NCBI GenBank assembly: GCA_015478675.1
Contig: JADMIH010000023.1
Location: 1-34,964 of the forward strand
Length of the DNA stretch: 34,964 bases
Source of the DNA: Chloroflexota bacterium
GTDB taxonomy: Bacteria > Chloroflexota > Chloroflexia > QHBQ01 > JADMIH01
Reading direction: 5' to 3'
Made by a program: the position numbers and the translations under genes
In this document: piece by piece, positions 14,713-23,154 of the stretch
Layout: every line of letters starts with the position of its first letter
How positions within the stretch are numbered: the first letter of the stretch is position 1
The notes under the pieces: model-generated
Seen by the model: only the letters and a program-made list of their open reading frames with translations
Told to the model about the DNA's origin: nothing
Databases searched by the model: none

Positions 14713-15405
14713 TTACCCGGCGGTCTTGCCCTTGAGCATCTCGTCCCAGACGCTGCGGAGATTACGCAAGTGAGTTTCCACAAACGGGTAATCTTCATAG
14801 ACGCTTCCAGCCGCTTGCAGCGCACGATCCAGGGGAATACGGGCGGCTAGCGACGTGGTTATATGCCTTTGCAAGGAATAAATGTAGTTCTTATCCTTCT
14901 CGATGCGCGCTTGAAGAGCACGCTTACCTTGTGCTACCTCTCCACTCTGCGGCACCAGCAGCCTGACCTCCAGGCTCTCTACCTTAGCCAGCGCATCGAG
15001 GTACGGCTGGCTGCCTTCGGTCAGAGAGGGCACTCCGCTATCCGGCAGCATATCGCCGCAAAAGAGAACCCGGTCAGCAGGACTGTAAACAAGAAGGTGC
15101 CTGCCACTCAAAGGCAACAGGTCCCATCCTGCCCAGGGAAGGCCCCTATCGCCGCTCGGTACAAAGTCGCCTGGGAACAGATGTGAAGCCGAAGGCCAGG
15201 AGCTAAGATCAACTATATCTGCCGGGTAATCGCCCGTGAAGACCACGACCCGCACATTGCCGTAGCGCTCAAAGAGATCAGACCCACCAGGCTGAACAGC
15301 AGGATCAACCAGCATAGCGCCACCCTCGCCCGGTATGATCCCGCTGTTATATCCTCCCACCTGTAGCACCAACACCCCAGATGCTATCTGTACAGGCTCA
15401 ATCAA
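14713..15405 (-). CDS. Metallo-beta-lactamase-fold protein lacking the metal-binding motif
   Basis: A 230-residue protein that follows the MBL-fold pattern: VGGYNSGIIPGEGGAMLVDP at residues 17-36, VRVVVFTGDYPADIVDL at 51-67, then GRHLLVYSPADRVLFCGDML near 106-125. The usual HxHxDH motif would fall at FTGDYPAD (56-63) but only the Asp is left. The usual GHTPG histidine is also not in place, so zinc-dependent hydrolysis is unlikely. It may be a binding or scaffold protein, or use another chemistry. The start is TTG with a strong AGGAGG 6 nt upstream. It lies 59 bp downstream of the PASTA kinase gene on the same strand and is probably co-transcribed. MBL assignment is by motif order only. Confidence 0.65.
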   Translation of the reverse strand: MIEPVQIASGVLVLQVGGYNSGIIPGEGGAMLVDPAVQPGGSDLFERYGNVRVVVFTGDYPADIVDLSSWPSASHLFPGDFVPSGDRGLPWAGWDLLPLSGRHLLVYSPADRVLFCGDMLPDSGVPSLTEGSQPYLDALAKVESLEVRLLVPQSGEVAQGKRALQARIEKDKNYIYSLQRHITTSLAARIPLDRALQAAGSVYEDYPFVETHLRNLRSVWDEMLKGKTAG

Positions 15406-15464
15406 GCTTATCCTCCTGGCTGAGGACTCAGGTGCGCACCACCCACCATCGGCCCTCTGCCCTC

Positions 15465-17441
15465 CTAAGGCAGTTTGCGGCTCAGCTGGACGTTGACCGC
15501 GCTCCCTTTCTCGACCGTCGTGCCTTTTGCCGGGTCCTGTGTGAGAACTGCACCGGGCGGTACGCTCCCCGTCAGATCGTCAACCTCTGTTACGGTACCA
15601 AGAGTAAGCCCTATCTGCTCAAGACGGGAGCGGGCTAGATCAGCATTTTCGATACCTCGTAAATCGGGCACTGTTACCACCTCGCCCAGGCTGACGACCA
15701 GCTTGACCGTATCACCCGGCCTGACGCTTGCGTCGCCCGCAGGGTCGCTCCTTATCACCACGCCCTTAGGCACAATGGCGCTGCCTTCATAGGCAATCAC
15801 CACCTTCAGACCTGTGCCTTCCAGTGTAGTTTGTGCGGCAGTGGGGTCGGTATTCGCCAACTGGGGCAGCTTAAAGGTGGGTGGGCCTTTGCTCACACGC
15901 ACGCTTATCTGGCTCGTCTTTTTCAGAATGGTGTTGGGCGGCGGGTCTTGCTGGGCTACTATTCCCTCACTGTACTGTGTGCTCTCTATCGTTTCCAGCT
16001 CGAGTAACGCGAAGCCTTTCTGTGTGGCCAGGGTCCTGGCATCGTTCAAGCTGAAACCGACCAGGTTTGGCACAGGCACCGAGACCGGAGTAGGAGTGGC
16101 GGTAGGGGTACTGGTGGGCGTAGAGGTGGGGGTGAGGGTTGGTGGCACGGGGGTAGGCGACGGGGTAGCTGTCGGTACTGTTGGCGTGAAAGTTGGGCTG
16201 GGAACAGGAGGGTTGGCGAGGAAGTTAGAGACTTGTGGCGCGGCCAGCATGCCGGCGACAACCAGCACTGCCACGACACCAATCAGCACCAGGCCAATAC
16301 CTACTGCGCTGCAACCTCCACTACCCATCTGTACTTTAGTAGCAGAGCGTATCGCCACAGAAGATGGAGCGCCGAGTGGGCTGGTTACCTGCCGTGTGGC
16401 TGCCGCAGCGCCTGCCGCCGACGGATATACGTTGCGCGGCATTGCGCCTCGAAAAGAGGCTGTAGATGGCCCTGCGGCGTTTGTGCGCCCGCCGCGAGGC
16501 GACGCCTGGGGGACCTGCCGTGATCGCCCTTGTGTTCCTTGTGTCACCTGGGTTACATTGGGTTGCGCCACAGGCACAGCCATTGTAGCTTGCAGGCCGC
16601 CCGCCACGAGGGCGCGCAGCGCTTTCTCCATCTCAGCGGCGCTGCTAAAGCGCTCGGTCGGCTCTTTGGAAAGGGCCTTATGTACAATGGCTTCGAGCCG
16701 CGGCGGCACGCTGGGATTTGCAGCCCTGGGCGAGGGTGGCTCTTCCGAGATATGCTTGTAGGCCAGCCCAACCGCACTGTCGCTCTCGAAAGGCAATCGC
16801 CCCGTAAGCATCTCGTAAAGCGTCACGCCCACCGCGTAAATGTCGGATTGAGGTACAACACGCTCGCCCCTGGCCTGCTCAGGGGAAAAGTAGTGTGCGG
16901 TGCCGAGAGCTAGCCCGGCTTCGGTGAGGCCGAGGTCCGACACGCTCTTGGCTATGCCGAAGTCGGTCACCTTTACTCCGCCATCGGGGGTAATAAGCAC
17001 GTTCTGCGGCTTTATGTCACGGTGGATCAAGCCGCTCCGGTGAGCGTACTCCAACCCCGCCAGGATTTGGGCGGCAATATTTGCCGCTTTATCTATTGGG
17101 AAAGGCGCTGAAGAGTTGATAAGCTCTTTGAGGCTCGCCCCCGCCACGTATTCCATGACGATGTAGTAGACATCACCATCCTGCCCCACATCATAAACAT
17201 TGACTATGTTTGGGTGTGCAAGGTTGGCAGCGGCCTGCGCCTCGCGCTTGAAACGGGCGACAAATTGCGCGTCGCTGGCGTACTGCTCACGGAGCACCTT
17301 GACAGCCACAATGCGGCCCAGGATGTTGTCACGCGCCTTGTATACAAGGGCCATACCGCCGCCACCCACCGGGCTGATGAGCTGGTAGCGCCCGTTTAGT
17401 AAGCGACCGGAACCGTTCCCGCCGCTGCTGTTGCTAACCAA
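15465..17441 (-). CDS. Membrane Ser/Thr protein kinase with three PASTA domains (PknB/Stk type)
   Basis: A 658-residue eukaryotic-like kinase. The kinase domain covers about residues 17-280: glycine loop VGGGGMALVYKA, Lys48 (VAVKVL), Glu67, catalytic HRDIKPQN (Asp142), DFG (Asp160) and GTAHYFSPEQA. A ~95-residue Gln/Ser/Ala-rich juxtamembrane linker leads to one membrane segment (379-402). A Pro/Thr-rich stretch (411-455) and three PASTA repeats (456-525, 526-592, 593-656) then lie outside the cell. PASTA domains bind muropeptides or lipid II in Firmicutes and Actinobacteria, so a wall-sensing role is likely. The start is TTG with AAGGA 7 nt upstream. It is followed by the degenerate MBL-fold gene. 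All catalytic residues are present. Confidence 0.94.
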   Translation of the reverse strand: MVSNSSGGNGSGRLLNGRYQLISPVGGGGMALVYKARDNILGRIVAVKVLREQYASDAQFVARFKREAQAAANLAHPNIVNVYDVGQDGDVYYIVMEYVAGASLKELINSSAPFPIDKAANIAAQILAGLEYAHRSGLIHRDIKPQNVLITPDGGVKVTDFGIAKSVSDLGLTEAGLALGTAHYFSPEQARGERVVPQSDIYAVGVTLYEMLTGRLPFESDSAVGLAYKHISEEPPSPRAANPSVPPRLEAIVHKALSKEPTERFSSAAEMEKALRALVAGGLQATMAVPVAQPNVTQVTQGTQGRSRQVPQASPRGGRTNAAGPSTASFRGAMPRNVYPSAAGAAAATRQVTSPLGAPSSVAIRSATKVQMGSGGCSAVGIGLVLIGVVAVLVVAGMLAAPQVSNFLANPPVPSPTFTPTVPTATPSPTPVPPTLTPTSTPTSTPTATPTPVSVPVPNLVGFSLNDARTLATQKGFALLELETIESTQYSEGIVAQQDPPPNTILKKTSQISVRVSKGPPTFKLPQLANTDPTAAQTTLEGTGLKVVIAYEGSAIVPKGVVIRSDPAGDASVRPGDTVKLVVSLGEVVTVPDLRGIENADLARSRLEQIGLTLGTVTEVDDLTGSVPPGAVLTQDPAKGTTVEKGSAVNVQLSRKLP

Positions 17442-17500
17442 AAAACTATCCTTCTTTGCTGAGAGAGGCCCTCAAAGGGCATAAATGCTGGCACAAGCCT

Positions 17501-17532
17501 TGCGTCTATTTTAGCAGACGCAGTTATCCACA
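17501..17532. other. Inverted repeat next to a DnaA-box-like sequence upstream of the PASTA kinase
   Basis: TGCGTCT (17501-17507) and AGACGCA (17516-17522) form a perfect 7-bp inverted repeat. It is followed directly by TTATCCACA (17524-17532), a perfect match to the DnaA-box consensus. Only one box is seen, so this is not an origin. It lies in the 5' region of the kinase gene and could affect its expression; chance occurrence is possible. Confidence 0.3.
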
Positions 17533-17650
17533 TTCTCCTACGGAAAATGCATTATCTGTATAAATTGTAAACTAGCCCTGGAAAGGTTGTCAAACGAAGA
17601 GAGCTACTAACCCCTCAGCCCTCATATGGTACAATGACCACAATCATCCT

Positions 17651-17692
17651 TAATGGCATCCGTAATGGCATCCGTAATGGCATCCGTAATGG
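17651..17692 (+). repeat. Tandem 12-bp repeat (3.5 copies) in leader
   Basis: The unit TAATGGCATCCG occurs at 17651, 17663 and 17675 without mismatch, with a half copy at 17687. The last copy runs into GGAGG (17691-17695), the ribosome site of the next gene. The repeat is in frame with an open upstream ATG at 17634, but this stretch looks like leader rather than protein. Confidence 0.75.
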
Positions 17693-17702
17693 AGGAACAG
17701 GC

Positions 17703-18410
17703 ATGGAAGCTAATCCGGCGCGACACGAAGACTCGCGTGATGACCGCACGCAGCAAGGGATAGGCCCACACCCTATTGAGCAACGCGATACCCTCTCGGA
17801 GAGAGTTGTGCAGGCACCGGCTGATGATGAGGTAGATGCTGTTGACCCGATGGCTAGCCCCAGCAGCTATAGTCAAAGAGATATTGACGAAGGCGACACC
17901 CCCGACGACGCGGCAATCGATCTGATGGTAGACCCAAGCCTCGGCAGAGAGCGCATGAGCACAAATATGGACGTGCTGGACCTCGACGACTCCTGGCGGG
18001 TGGAGAGCGAAGAGCCTGATTTCATGTCCGACCCCGGCACCACCGATGTAATACAATCCGTAGAGGAAGGCGAGCCGTACTTCCCCCCTACCGACCCGCC
18101 GCTTACCACCAGGCCGCTCGACAACGCACGCGTTGTAGGGGGGTTTTCCACTACCTCTCTTGAAGAGCCTACCGAGCCTGAAGACCACCCGCTGCGGCTC
18201 ACCGGCGATGACGAGATAGCCGAGCAGGTGCGTTATGCGCTCGCAGCCGACGCTTACACCTCTGAACTTAATATAGAGGTTGAGGTGCGAGATGGCGTGG
18301 TCTATCTACACGGCAACGTCACTTCGCTTGATGATATTGAGCAGGCTGAACAGGTGGCAGGCGAAGTTGAGGGCGTACAAGATGTAGAGGAAGAGCTGGA
18401 AATAGTTTGA
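17703..18410 (+). CDS. Acidic protein with C-terminal BON domain
   Basis: A 235-residue protein. The first ~160 residues are rich in Asp, Glu, Ser and Pro and look disordered, with no signal peptide or membrane segment. The last ~70 form a BON domain (EIAEQVRYALAADAYTSELN, VEVRDGVVYLHGNV, EQVAGEVEGVQDVEEELEIV), a fold linked to membrane or ligand binding in OsmY-like proteins. ATG 17703 is chosen because GGAGG lies 7 nt upstream; the frame is open from 17634 but that extension is a repeat (GIRN units) without family support. It overlaps the PHP gene at TGATG, so the two are translationally coupled. Function unknown. Confidence 0.8.
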   Translation: MEANPARHEDSRDDRTQQGIGPHPIEQRDTLSERVVQAPADDEVDAVDPMASPSSYSQRDIDEGDTPDDAAIDLMVDPSLGRERMSTNMDVLDLDDSWRVESEEPDFMSDPGTTDVIQSVEEGEPYFPPTDPPLTTRPLDNARVVGGFSTTSLEEPTEPEDHPLRLTGDDEIAEQVRYALAADAYTSELNIEVEVRDGVVYLHGNVTSLDDIEQAEQVAGEVEGVQDVEEELEIV

Positions 18411-19303
18411 TGCCCAGTATAGCAGAAAAAGCTGAAACCGGACGCTTATCAGGCGTAACCCTCCAGCGCGACGCAGTAGTGGACTTGCACATGCATACCA
18501 CCTCATCAGACGGGCGCTTCACTCCTGCCGCCCTCGCCAGAGCTGCCCAGGAACAAGGCCTTGCGGTGATCGCTCTGGCCGATCACGACCGCGTTGACAA
18601 TGTACTGCCCCTGCAAAGGGAGGCAGCAAGCTATGGCATACATGTAGTTCCGGCGGTAGAGGTGTCGTGCCTCTGGGGTGACACGCAATACCATATGCTC
18701 GTCTACAATGTAGACCTTACGGCTGAGAGGTTTCTGGCTCCTATGGAGGAGAATAAGGCGCGCTATGCAGAGATTTGCGCCAACGGCATGGAGGAGCTGG
18801 CGAAGCAAGGCAAGCCGCTCGACCCCGCGGTCCTCAACCTGTGTCACGCCGGACAGCCTATCGCCCCCTACCACCTCTTTCAGGCTATCATCAAGCATGA
18901 GTACGCGCCCAACATGAAAGAGGCGCACGAGCTTGCCAGGACGGTAGGCGTGGACTTCCTTTCCCTGCCGCAAATGAAGGATATGATTGTTAGGGCGCGC
19001 GAAACGGGAGCTATACCTCTGCTGGCGCACCCGGCGCGAGCAGAATCGGGCTTCAACCCACCAAACCAGGAGACCCTTGACAGCATGATAGAAGCCGGGC
19101 TGATGGGCTTCGAGGTGTGGCACCCGTACCACTCGTCTTATGACGTGGCCTGGTATCTCAAGCTCTGCACCGACCGGGGGCTTCTCACTTCAGCCGGCTC
19201 AGACACCCACTCCCCCAATGACTCCCGCCGCAAACTAACAAGATGGCCTATCTGCTACAGCCAACGCCTGCTGGAGATGTGCGGTGTACGCATAGGTGGA
19301 TAG
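18410..19303 (+). CDS. PHP-domain phosphoesterase (nucleoside-3',5'-bisphosphate phosphatase / TrpH-like)
   Basis: A 297-residue metal-dependent PHP-domain enzyme. Metal-site motifs are present: DLHMHTTSSDG (HxH, near residues 24-34), ALADHDRV (DH, near 56), PAVEVSC (Glu, near 81), LAHPAR (His) and SAGSDTHSPND (DxH, near the C-terminus). The layout with an inserted helical part between Glu and the later His resembles YciV/RNase AM-type enzymes, which hydrolyse 3',5'-bisphosphonucleotides or degrade short RNAs. The precise substrate is inferred. The start is ATG 18410, sharing one base with the BON gene stop; a TTG 3 nt upstream is also possible. Confidence 0.85.
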   Translation: MPSIAEKAETGRLSGVTLQRDAVVDLHMHTTSSDGRFTPAALARAAQEQGLAVIALADHDRVDNVLPLQREAASYGIHVVPAVEVSCLWGDTQYHMLVYNVDLTAERFLAPMEENKARYAEICANGMEELAKQGKPLDPAVLNLCHAGQPIAPYHLFQAIIKHEYAPNMKEAHELARTVGVDFLSLPQMKDMIVRARETGAIPLLAHPARAESGFNPPNQETLDSMIEAGLMGFEVWHPYHSSYDVAWYLKLCTDRGLLTSAGSDTHSPNDSRRKLTRWPICYSQRLLEMCGVRIGG

Positions 19304-19318
19304 CCTCTTAAAAGGGGT

Positions 19319-19333
19319 CTCCCTGCCGGGGAG
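19319..19333. terminator. Weak hairpin between convergent genes
   Basis: CTCCC-TGCC-GGGGAG forms a short GC-rich hairpin 15 bp after the PHP stop. A T-rich stretch (CTTTTTATTTTC) lies about 20 bp further on. This is at best a weak terminator for the plus-strand operon. Confidence 0.3.
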
Positions 19334-19416
19334 TGAGGTGCCCCCGCCCTTCCACTTTTTATTTTCATGGGAGGTTGTGAGCCACCGGCTCCTGACGTAC
19401 TATTCGATAACAACAC

Positions 19417-22400
19417 CTAAGGCTGTGGGCTTGGGGTTGGCGACGGTTGGCCTGGCTGCTGTTGAGGTTGCGTCATATCTTTGAGCACCTGATTGTTCGG
19501 TGAGAGAAGCGAGGCACGCTCCAGCTCCTGATTAGCCAGCTCTTTCGCACCTGTCCTTGTGTAGCAGTAGCCCAGAGTAAGATGCGTGAGCGCATCATCC
19601 GTAGTAATTTGCGCTAAAGTAGAGTTGATCCACTCTTTGCTGCCCCCAGAAGTCTGGACAGCGGCCCACGCAGGGTCCTGCAGGAGGGTTTGCAGAGTGG
19701 TAGTTGGGACAGCGCTCGCTGTGCCATTATAGCCGCCGTTCGACTTCATGAAGTCGGCCACGCGCTTTTCACGCTTGGGGACCTGCTGCTGTAACGCGGC
19801 CATGAGTGTAGAAGTAAGCACGTTGCGGAAGGTCTGGGGGTCAAGCGCTGTGACGTTGGTTATAACCTTGCTCGTAGCAGTCTTCGTGAAGGGTTGGGCG
19901 GCATCGGCAAGGAAGTCTACACGACTTTGCACATTCTGCGCGGTATCAGCGAAGGTGCCAGGGTCGAGAGCTACCGTGTCGGAGAAGGCTTTGCCGGCCT
20001 CCAGCACCAGCTTGCCGTAATCGCTCTCGCCGTCGGTCGGCAGTGGCGTACCCGCTTGCAAGTCGCTCTTTACAGCCAGCGCGCGTTCCTGGAAAAGCTG
20101 TGCTCTGATGAAAGGAGTACGTGCGAAGGTAGGATCAATACGGTATTGAGATTGCGTGAGGGCATCAACCGCCTGGGAGAATTGGTTGTTGCGCGAGTAA
20201 GCCACCGCAAGCTCGTCCCAAAGCTGGGCGTTGCCCGGTGTGCGGTCTCGCGCTTTCTGCATATATTCCACGGCCAAAGGAGCCTTCGTCGGGTCGTTAC
20301 CCCCGGTCGAGCTTGGGTCTGCCCAATCAAGATAAAGGCGACCCAGGTTGGCGAAGTGATCAGTGTTGAGGGGGTTGAGGGCATGAGCTTGCAGCAGTAC
20401 TTTCTCGCTCTGCTGCAAGCGATAGAGCCTCTCGGCATCGCGGGCCGCCTGGTCTTTGTAAGACTGCACAGGCTGGCCTGTGAGCGCTGGACGCTCGTTG
20501 CTCTGCTCCTGGTTGGTCAGCTTGGAGTACTCAAGCCAGGAGCGGCCCAGAAAGAGGTAATAGTAATCTTGATTTGGCTGTAACCCTATAGCCTGCTCGT
20601 AGAGTTGTATGCTCTCAACCCACCGCTGTGCGCTGTCGTATGAAAGCCCCTCCTTGTAGAGGGTATCGGCTTGCACACCCGCCACGTTGACGGCGAAGAT
20701 CAGCCAGATAGCTGCAACCGCCACTATGCCGTAGAGCGCCAGCATGACAGGGTTCTTGACCCACTCGGTCGGACCGGAAGGTAGCGGCAGGGTGCGACGC
20801 CGCGCATCAGCAGGCGCTCCACCGCTGCGGCCCTGCTGTGTACCTGTAGTGTTGGTGTTGGTGCTGGTGCGTGCTTGCGGATTGCTATTCGTTGTGCGGG
20901 CTTTGCCCTTCACACCCGTTTGTGGCAGGCCGGAGCCTTTGCCGTTGCCGCCTGTGAGAGTGGCAGTCGCTGAGGCAGACGAAGCAGCGAGGGTCGCGGC
21001 GCGCGTCTGTGTGCTCACAGAGGAGCCGAGCGATTCGCCGGACGATGCACCATCCGCGACCGCTTTTGCGCTGGTCGCAAACACTTCCAGATCAGACGTG
21101 GAAGGACGCAGGTAGCCGTTGAGATAGAAGCCGAAGACCACCATCATCCCTATCACGAGATAGAAATAGGTCCATGTAGAGGCTATCTGGATGCCTGTTT
21201 GTATCTCGATAAAGTGCGAGGCAATAACCGCTATCAAGGCGATTGTCAGTAGCTGGTCGCGAGCATTTGCCGCCCGGCGCGCGATCTTGATGGCGTAGAA
21301 GAAGAAAGCTCCAAGGAGGAAATAATAGGCGATCAGCCCCACGACGCCCATCGTCACTAACTGATCAAACTCGACGTTGTGCGAGCGGTCGGGGGTGGCG
21401 TTACGCAGCTCGACCTGGGCAAGCTGCGATGGATAGAAAGGACTGTAGGCGACATACATCGCCTCTGGACCCCAGCCTATGATGGTGCGAACAGGGTCGG
21501 ACAGAATCAGGTCGGTAGCTCCCTTCCAGATAAGCTCACGCACACGGCCTGTGCCCTCGTCGGTCTGGGTGATTGTGCTGAGGCGCTCGACACCTCTGCC
21601 GACGACTGGAATACTGCCCAGTGACAGGAGAGGCGAGCCTGGAATGTTGAGCAGAGCCACAAAGAGGGCAAGGGCGACCATGACGGCTGATACTGTACCC
21701 CCCAGCCTGTTCATCCAGCGCACCTGAATCTTGCGGCCCGTGAGCCACATTGCTACGGCGAAAGTGACCAGTCCCGCGCCGAGACCAAGCCAGGGACCTC
21801 GACTCTGGGTGAGATAGATGCAGATTAGCTGGGCTGCGAGCAGTAGTATATAGCCGGCATTAAGCGCGCTACGCACTACGCCACTATCGGAGCTTTGCGT
21901 AGAACGCTCGCGTGTGCCGCCTGAGATGGCAAATGCTGCTGTGGCTACCGAACCCCATAGGAGTGTAAAGAAAAGCACCCACATGAAGCCTACCCCGTCA
22001 AGGGTGACTTGCGTGGTGATGGTGGTGCGATCTATTGACCAATTGAATACAAAGGCAAACATTGCGCTGAAGAAGACGAGAAAACCGACAACAGGCACGT
22101 AGATAGTGCGCTGTAGTGGATCGTCGCGGCGCTTACCGAGCCATTCGATAGCCCAGCAGCCTGCGTAGAAGACGGCGAGGGCCGCAGGCAAGGCGAACCA
22201 CATCCGTGCATCAGGATAAGGCAGGCCGGCCATGATCTTGAGGGCTACATAAAAGGCGAAGGACTGGACCAGCAGCACCCCAAAGCTATTGGCGACCACG
22301 GCCCAGCCGTAGTCGAGAACGTTTGCGGAGCGGATAGAGCGAGAGGCACGAGAGGCACGGGAGCGGTCTACTTCGGCAAGCTCAGGGGCGGTCTCATCAC

Positions 22401-23103
22401 GGCGGGCGGCTATCGAAAGGCTGAAGCCGTGGAAGATGCGATAGAGGCAGAAGGGCACTACCATGATAAGCCAGGCGGCCACAAAGATGGCATTGCCCAT
22501 AGAGGATGCCACACGGGTCGCCGTGTCGCCCGCCCAGGGCAGAGGGTCGAGCCGCGCAGCCTGCAACAGGCCATAAAGGGCGACGGGCAGCGAGGTGAGA
22601 AGCATAAAGCTGATGAGCCTCTCAAGCTGCTCGCGTGTGCGCATGTTGGCTATCACCAGAAAGCCGAGGAGCATATAGCTGTACTGCGAGTAGGTGCCTT
22701 GCAATCGCTGGTACGACCCCCAGATGGTGGCGTCAGGCGTAACTGTAAAGATGCTGCTGAGGAGATAGGCGGCGGCGTAGATGAGCACCGGCGCTATCAT
22801 AGGTACGCGTAAGAAGCCGAGCCATGAGGGCAAGCCCCTTTCGGCTGCGCCCTGAGTGGCTGCGATCACCTTGCCCGTGCGGGTCGGCGCGGTGGACTGC
22901 GAGTATGCGCGTACGCCCCCTTCAAAGAGCTTTACGAGCCAGGCAGCCAGCATTATCAACACAACAGAGCGTACGAGGGAGATCTTATCCGGCTCGAATA
23001 CGCGGCTGCTGTAGACGTTGAAGAAGAGAGGGGCTAATACAGCCGCCGCCAGCCAGCCAAGCTCAATTGTCTTATCGGCATAATATCCTAACCGGGTGAG
23101 CAA
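19417..23103 (-). CDS. O-antigen ligase/polymerase (Wzy/WaaL)-like membrane protein with C-terminal TPR region
   Basis: A 1228-residue protein. The first ~660 residues hold about a dozen membrane segments with a Wzy_C/O-antigen-ligase-like core: LTQSRGPWLGLGAGLVTF (near 431-448), then a long periplasmic loop with RELIWKGATDLI, GWGPEAMYVAYSPF and RSHNVEFDQLVTMGVVGL (573-590). A Ser/Ala/Thr/Gly-rich linker (about 668-780), one further membrane segment (785-806) and a TPR-rich tail (815-1210) follow. Such proteins polymerise or ligate lipid-linked glycans at the outer face of the membrane; the tail may recruit partners. The start is TTG behind AAGGAG. It lies 51 bp after recN. For a possibly monoderm lineage, the glycan acceptor is unclear. 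Confidence 0.87.
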   Translation of the reverse strand: MLTRLGYYADKTIELGWLAAAVLAPLFFNVYSSRVFEPDKISLVRSVVLIMLAAWLVKLFEGGVRAYSQSTAPTRTGKVIAATQGAAERGLPSWLGFLRVPMIAPVLIYAAAYLLSSIFTVTPDATIWGSYQRLQGTYSQYSYMLLGFLVIANMRTREQLERLISFMLLTSLPVALYGLLQAARLDPLPWAGDTATRVASSMGNAIFVAAWLIMVVPFCLYRIFHGFSLSIAARRDETAPELAEVDRSRASRASRSIRSANVLDYGWAVVANSFGVLLVQSFAFYVALKIMAGLPYPDARMWFALPAALAVFYAGCWAIEWLGKRRDDPLQRTIYVPVVGFLVFFSAMFAFVFNWSIDRTTITTQVTLDGVGFMWVLFFTLLWGSVATAAFAISGGTRERSTQSSDSGVVRSALNAGYILLLAAQLICIYLTQSRGPWLGLGAGLVTFAVAMWLTGRKIQVRWMNRLGGTVSAVMVALALFVALLNIPGSPLLSLGSIPVVGRGVERLSTITQTDEGTGRVRELIWKGATDLILSDPVRTIIGWGPEAMYVAYSPFYPSQLAQVELRNATPDRSHNVEFDQLVTMGVVGLIAYYFLLGAFFFYAIKIARRAANARDQLLTIALIAVIASHFIEIQTGIQIASTWTYFYLVIGMMVVFGFYLNGYLRPSTSDLEVFATSAKAVADGASSGESLGSSVSTQTRAATLAASSASATATLTGGNGKGSGLPQTGVKGKARTTNSNPQARTSTNTNTTGTQQGRSGGAPADARRRTLPLPSGPTEWVKNPVMLALYGIVAVAAIWLIFAVNVAGVQADTLYKEGLSYDSAQRWVESIQLYEQAIGLQPNQDYYYLFLGRSWLEYSKLTNQEQSNERPALTGQPVQSYKDQAARDAERLYRLQQSEKVLLQAHALNPLNTDHFANLGRLYLDWADPSSTGGNDPTKAPLAVEYMQKARDRTPGNAQLWDELAVAYSRNNQFSQAVDALTQSQYRIDPTFARTPFIRAQLFQERALAVKSDLQAGTPLPTDGESDYGKLVLEAGKAFSDTVALDPGTFADTAQNVQSRVDFLADAAQPFTKTATSKVITNVTALDPQTFRNVLTSTLMAALQQQVPKREKRVADFMKSNGGYNGTASAVPTTTLQTLLQDPAWAAVQTSGGSKEWINSTLAQITTDDALTHLTLGYCYTRTGAKELANQELERASLLSPNNQVLKDMTQPQQQPGQPSPTPSPQP

Positions 23104-23154
23104 ATTTTTCTCCTTGATAAGAGGTGGGGCCTCACGAGATCGGTTGCTAACGAA

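Noticed and set aside
15814..16761. Long plus-strand open frame opposite the PASTA kinase
   Set aside because: It lies wholly antisense to the kinase linker, membrane and kinase regions, has Val/Gly-rich composition that mirrors the Pro/Thr-rich linker, and has no ribosome site or family resemblance.
18506..19132. 208-codon minus-strand frame
   Set aside because: Antisense to the PHP-domain gene, whose metal-site motifs are all present.
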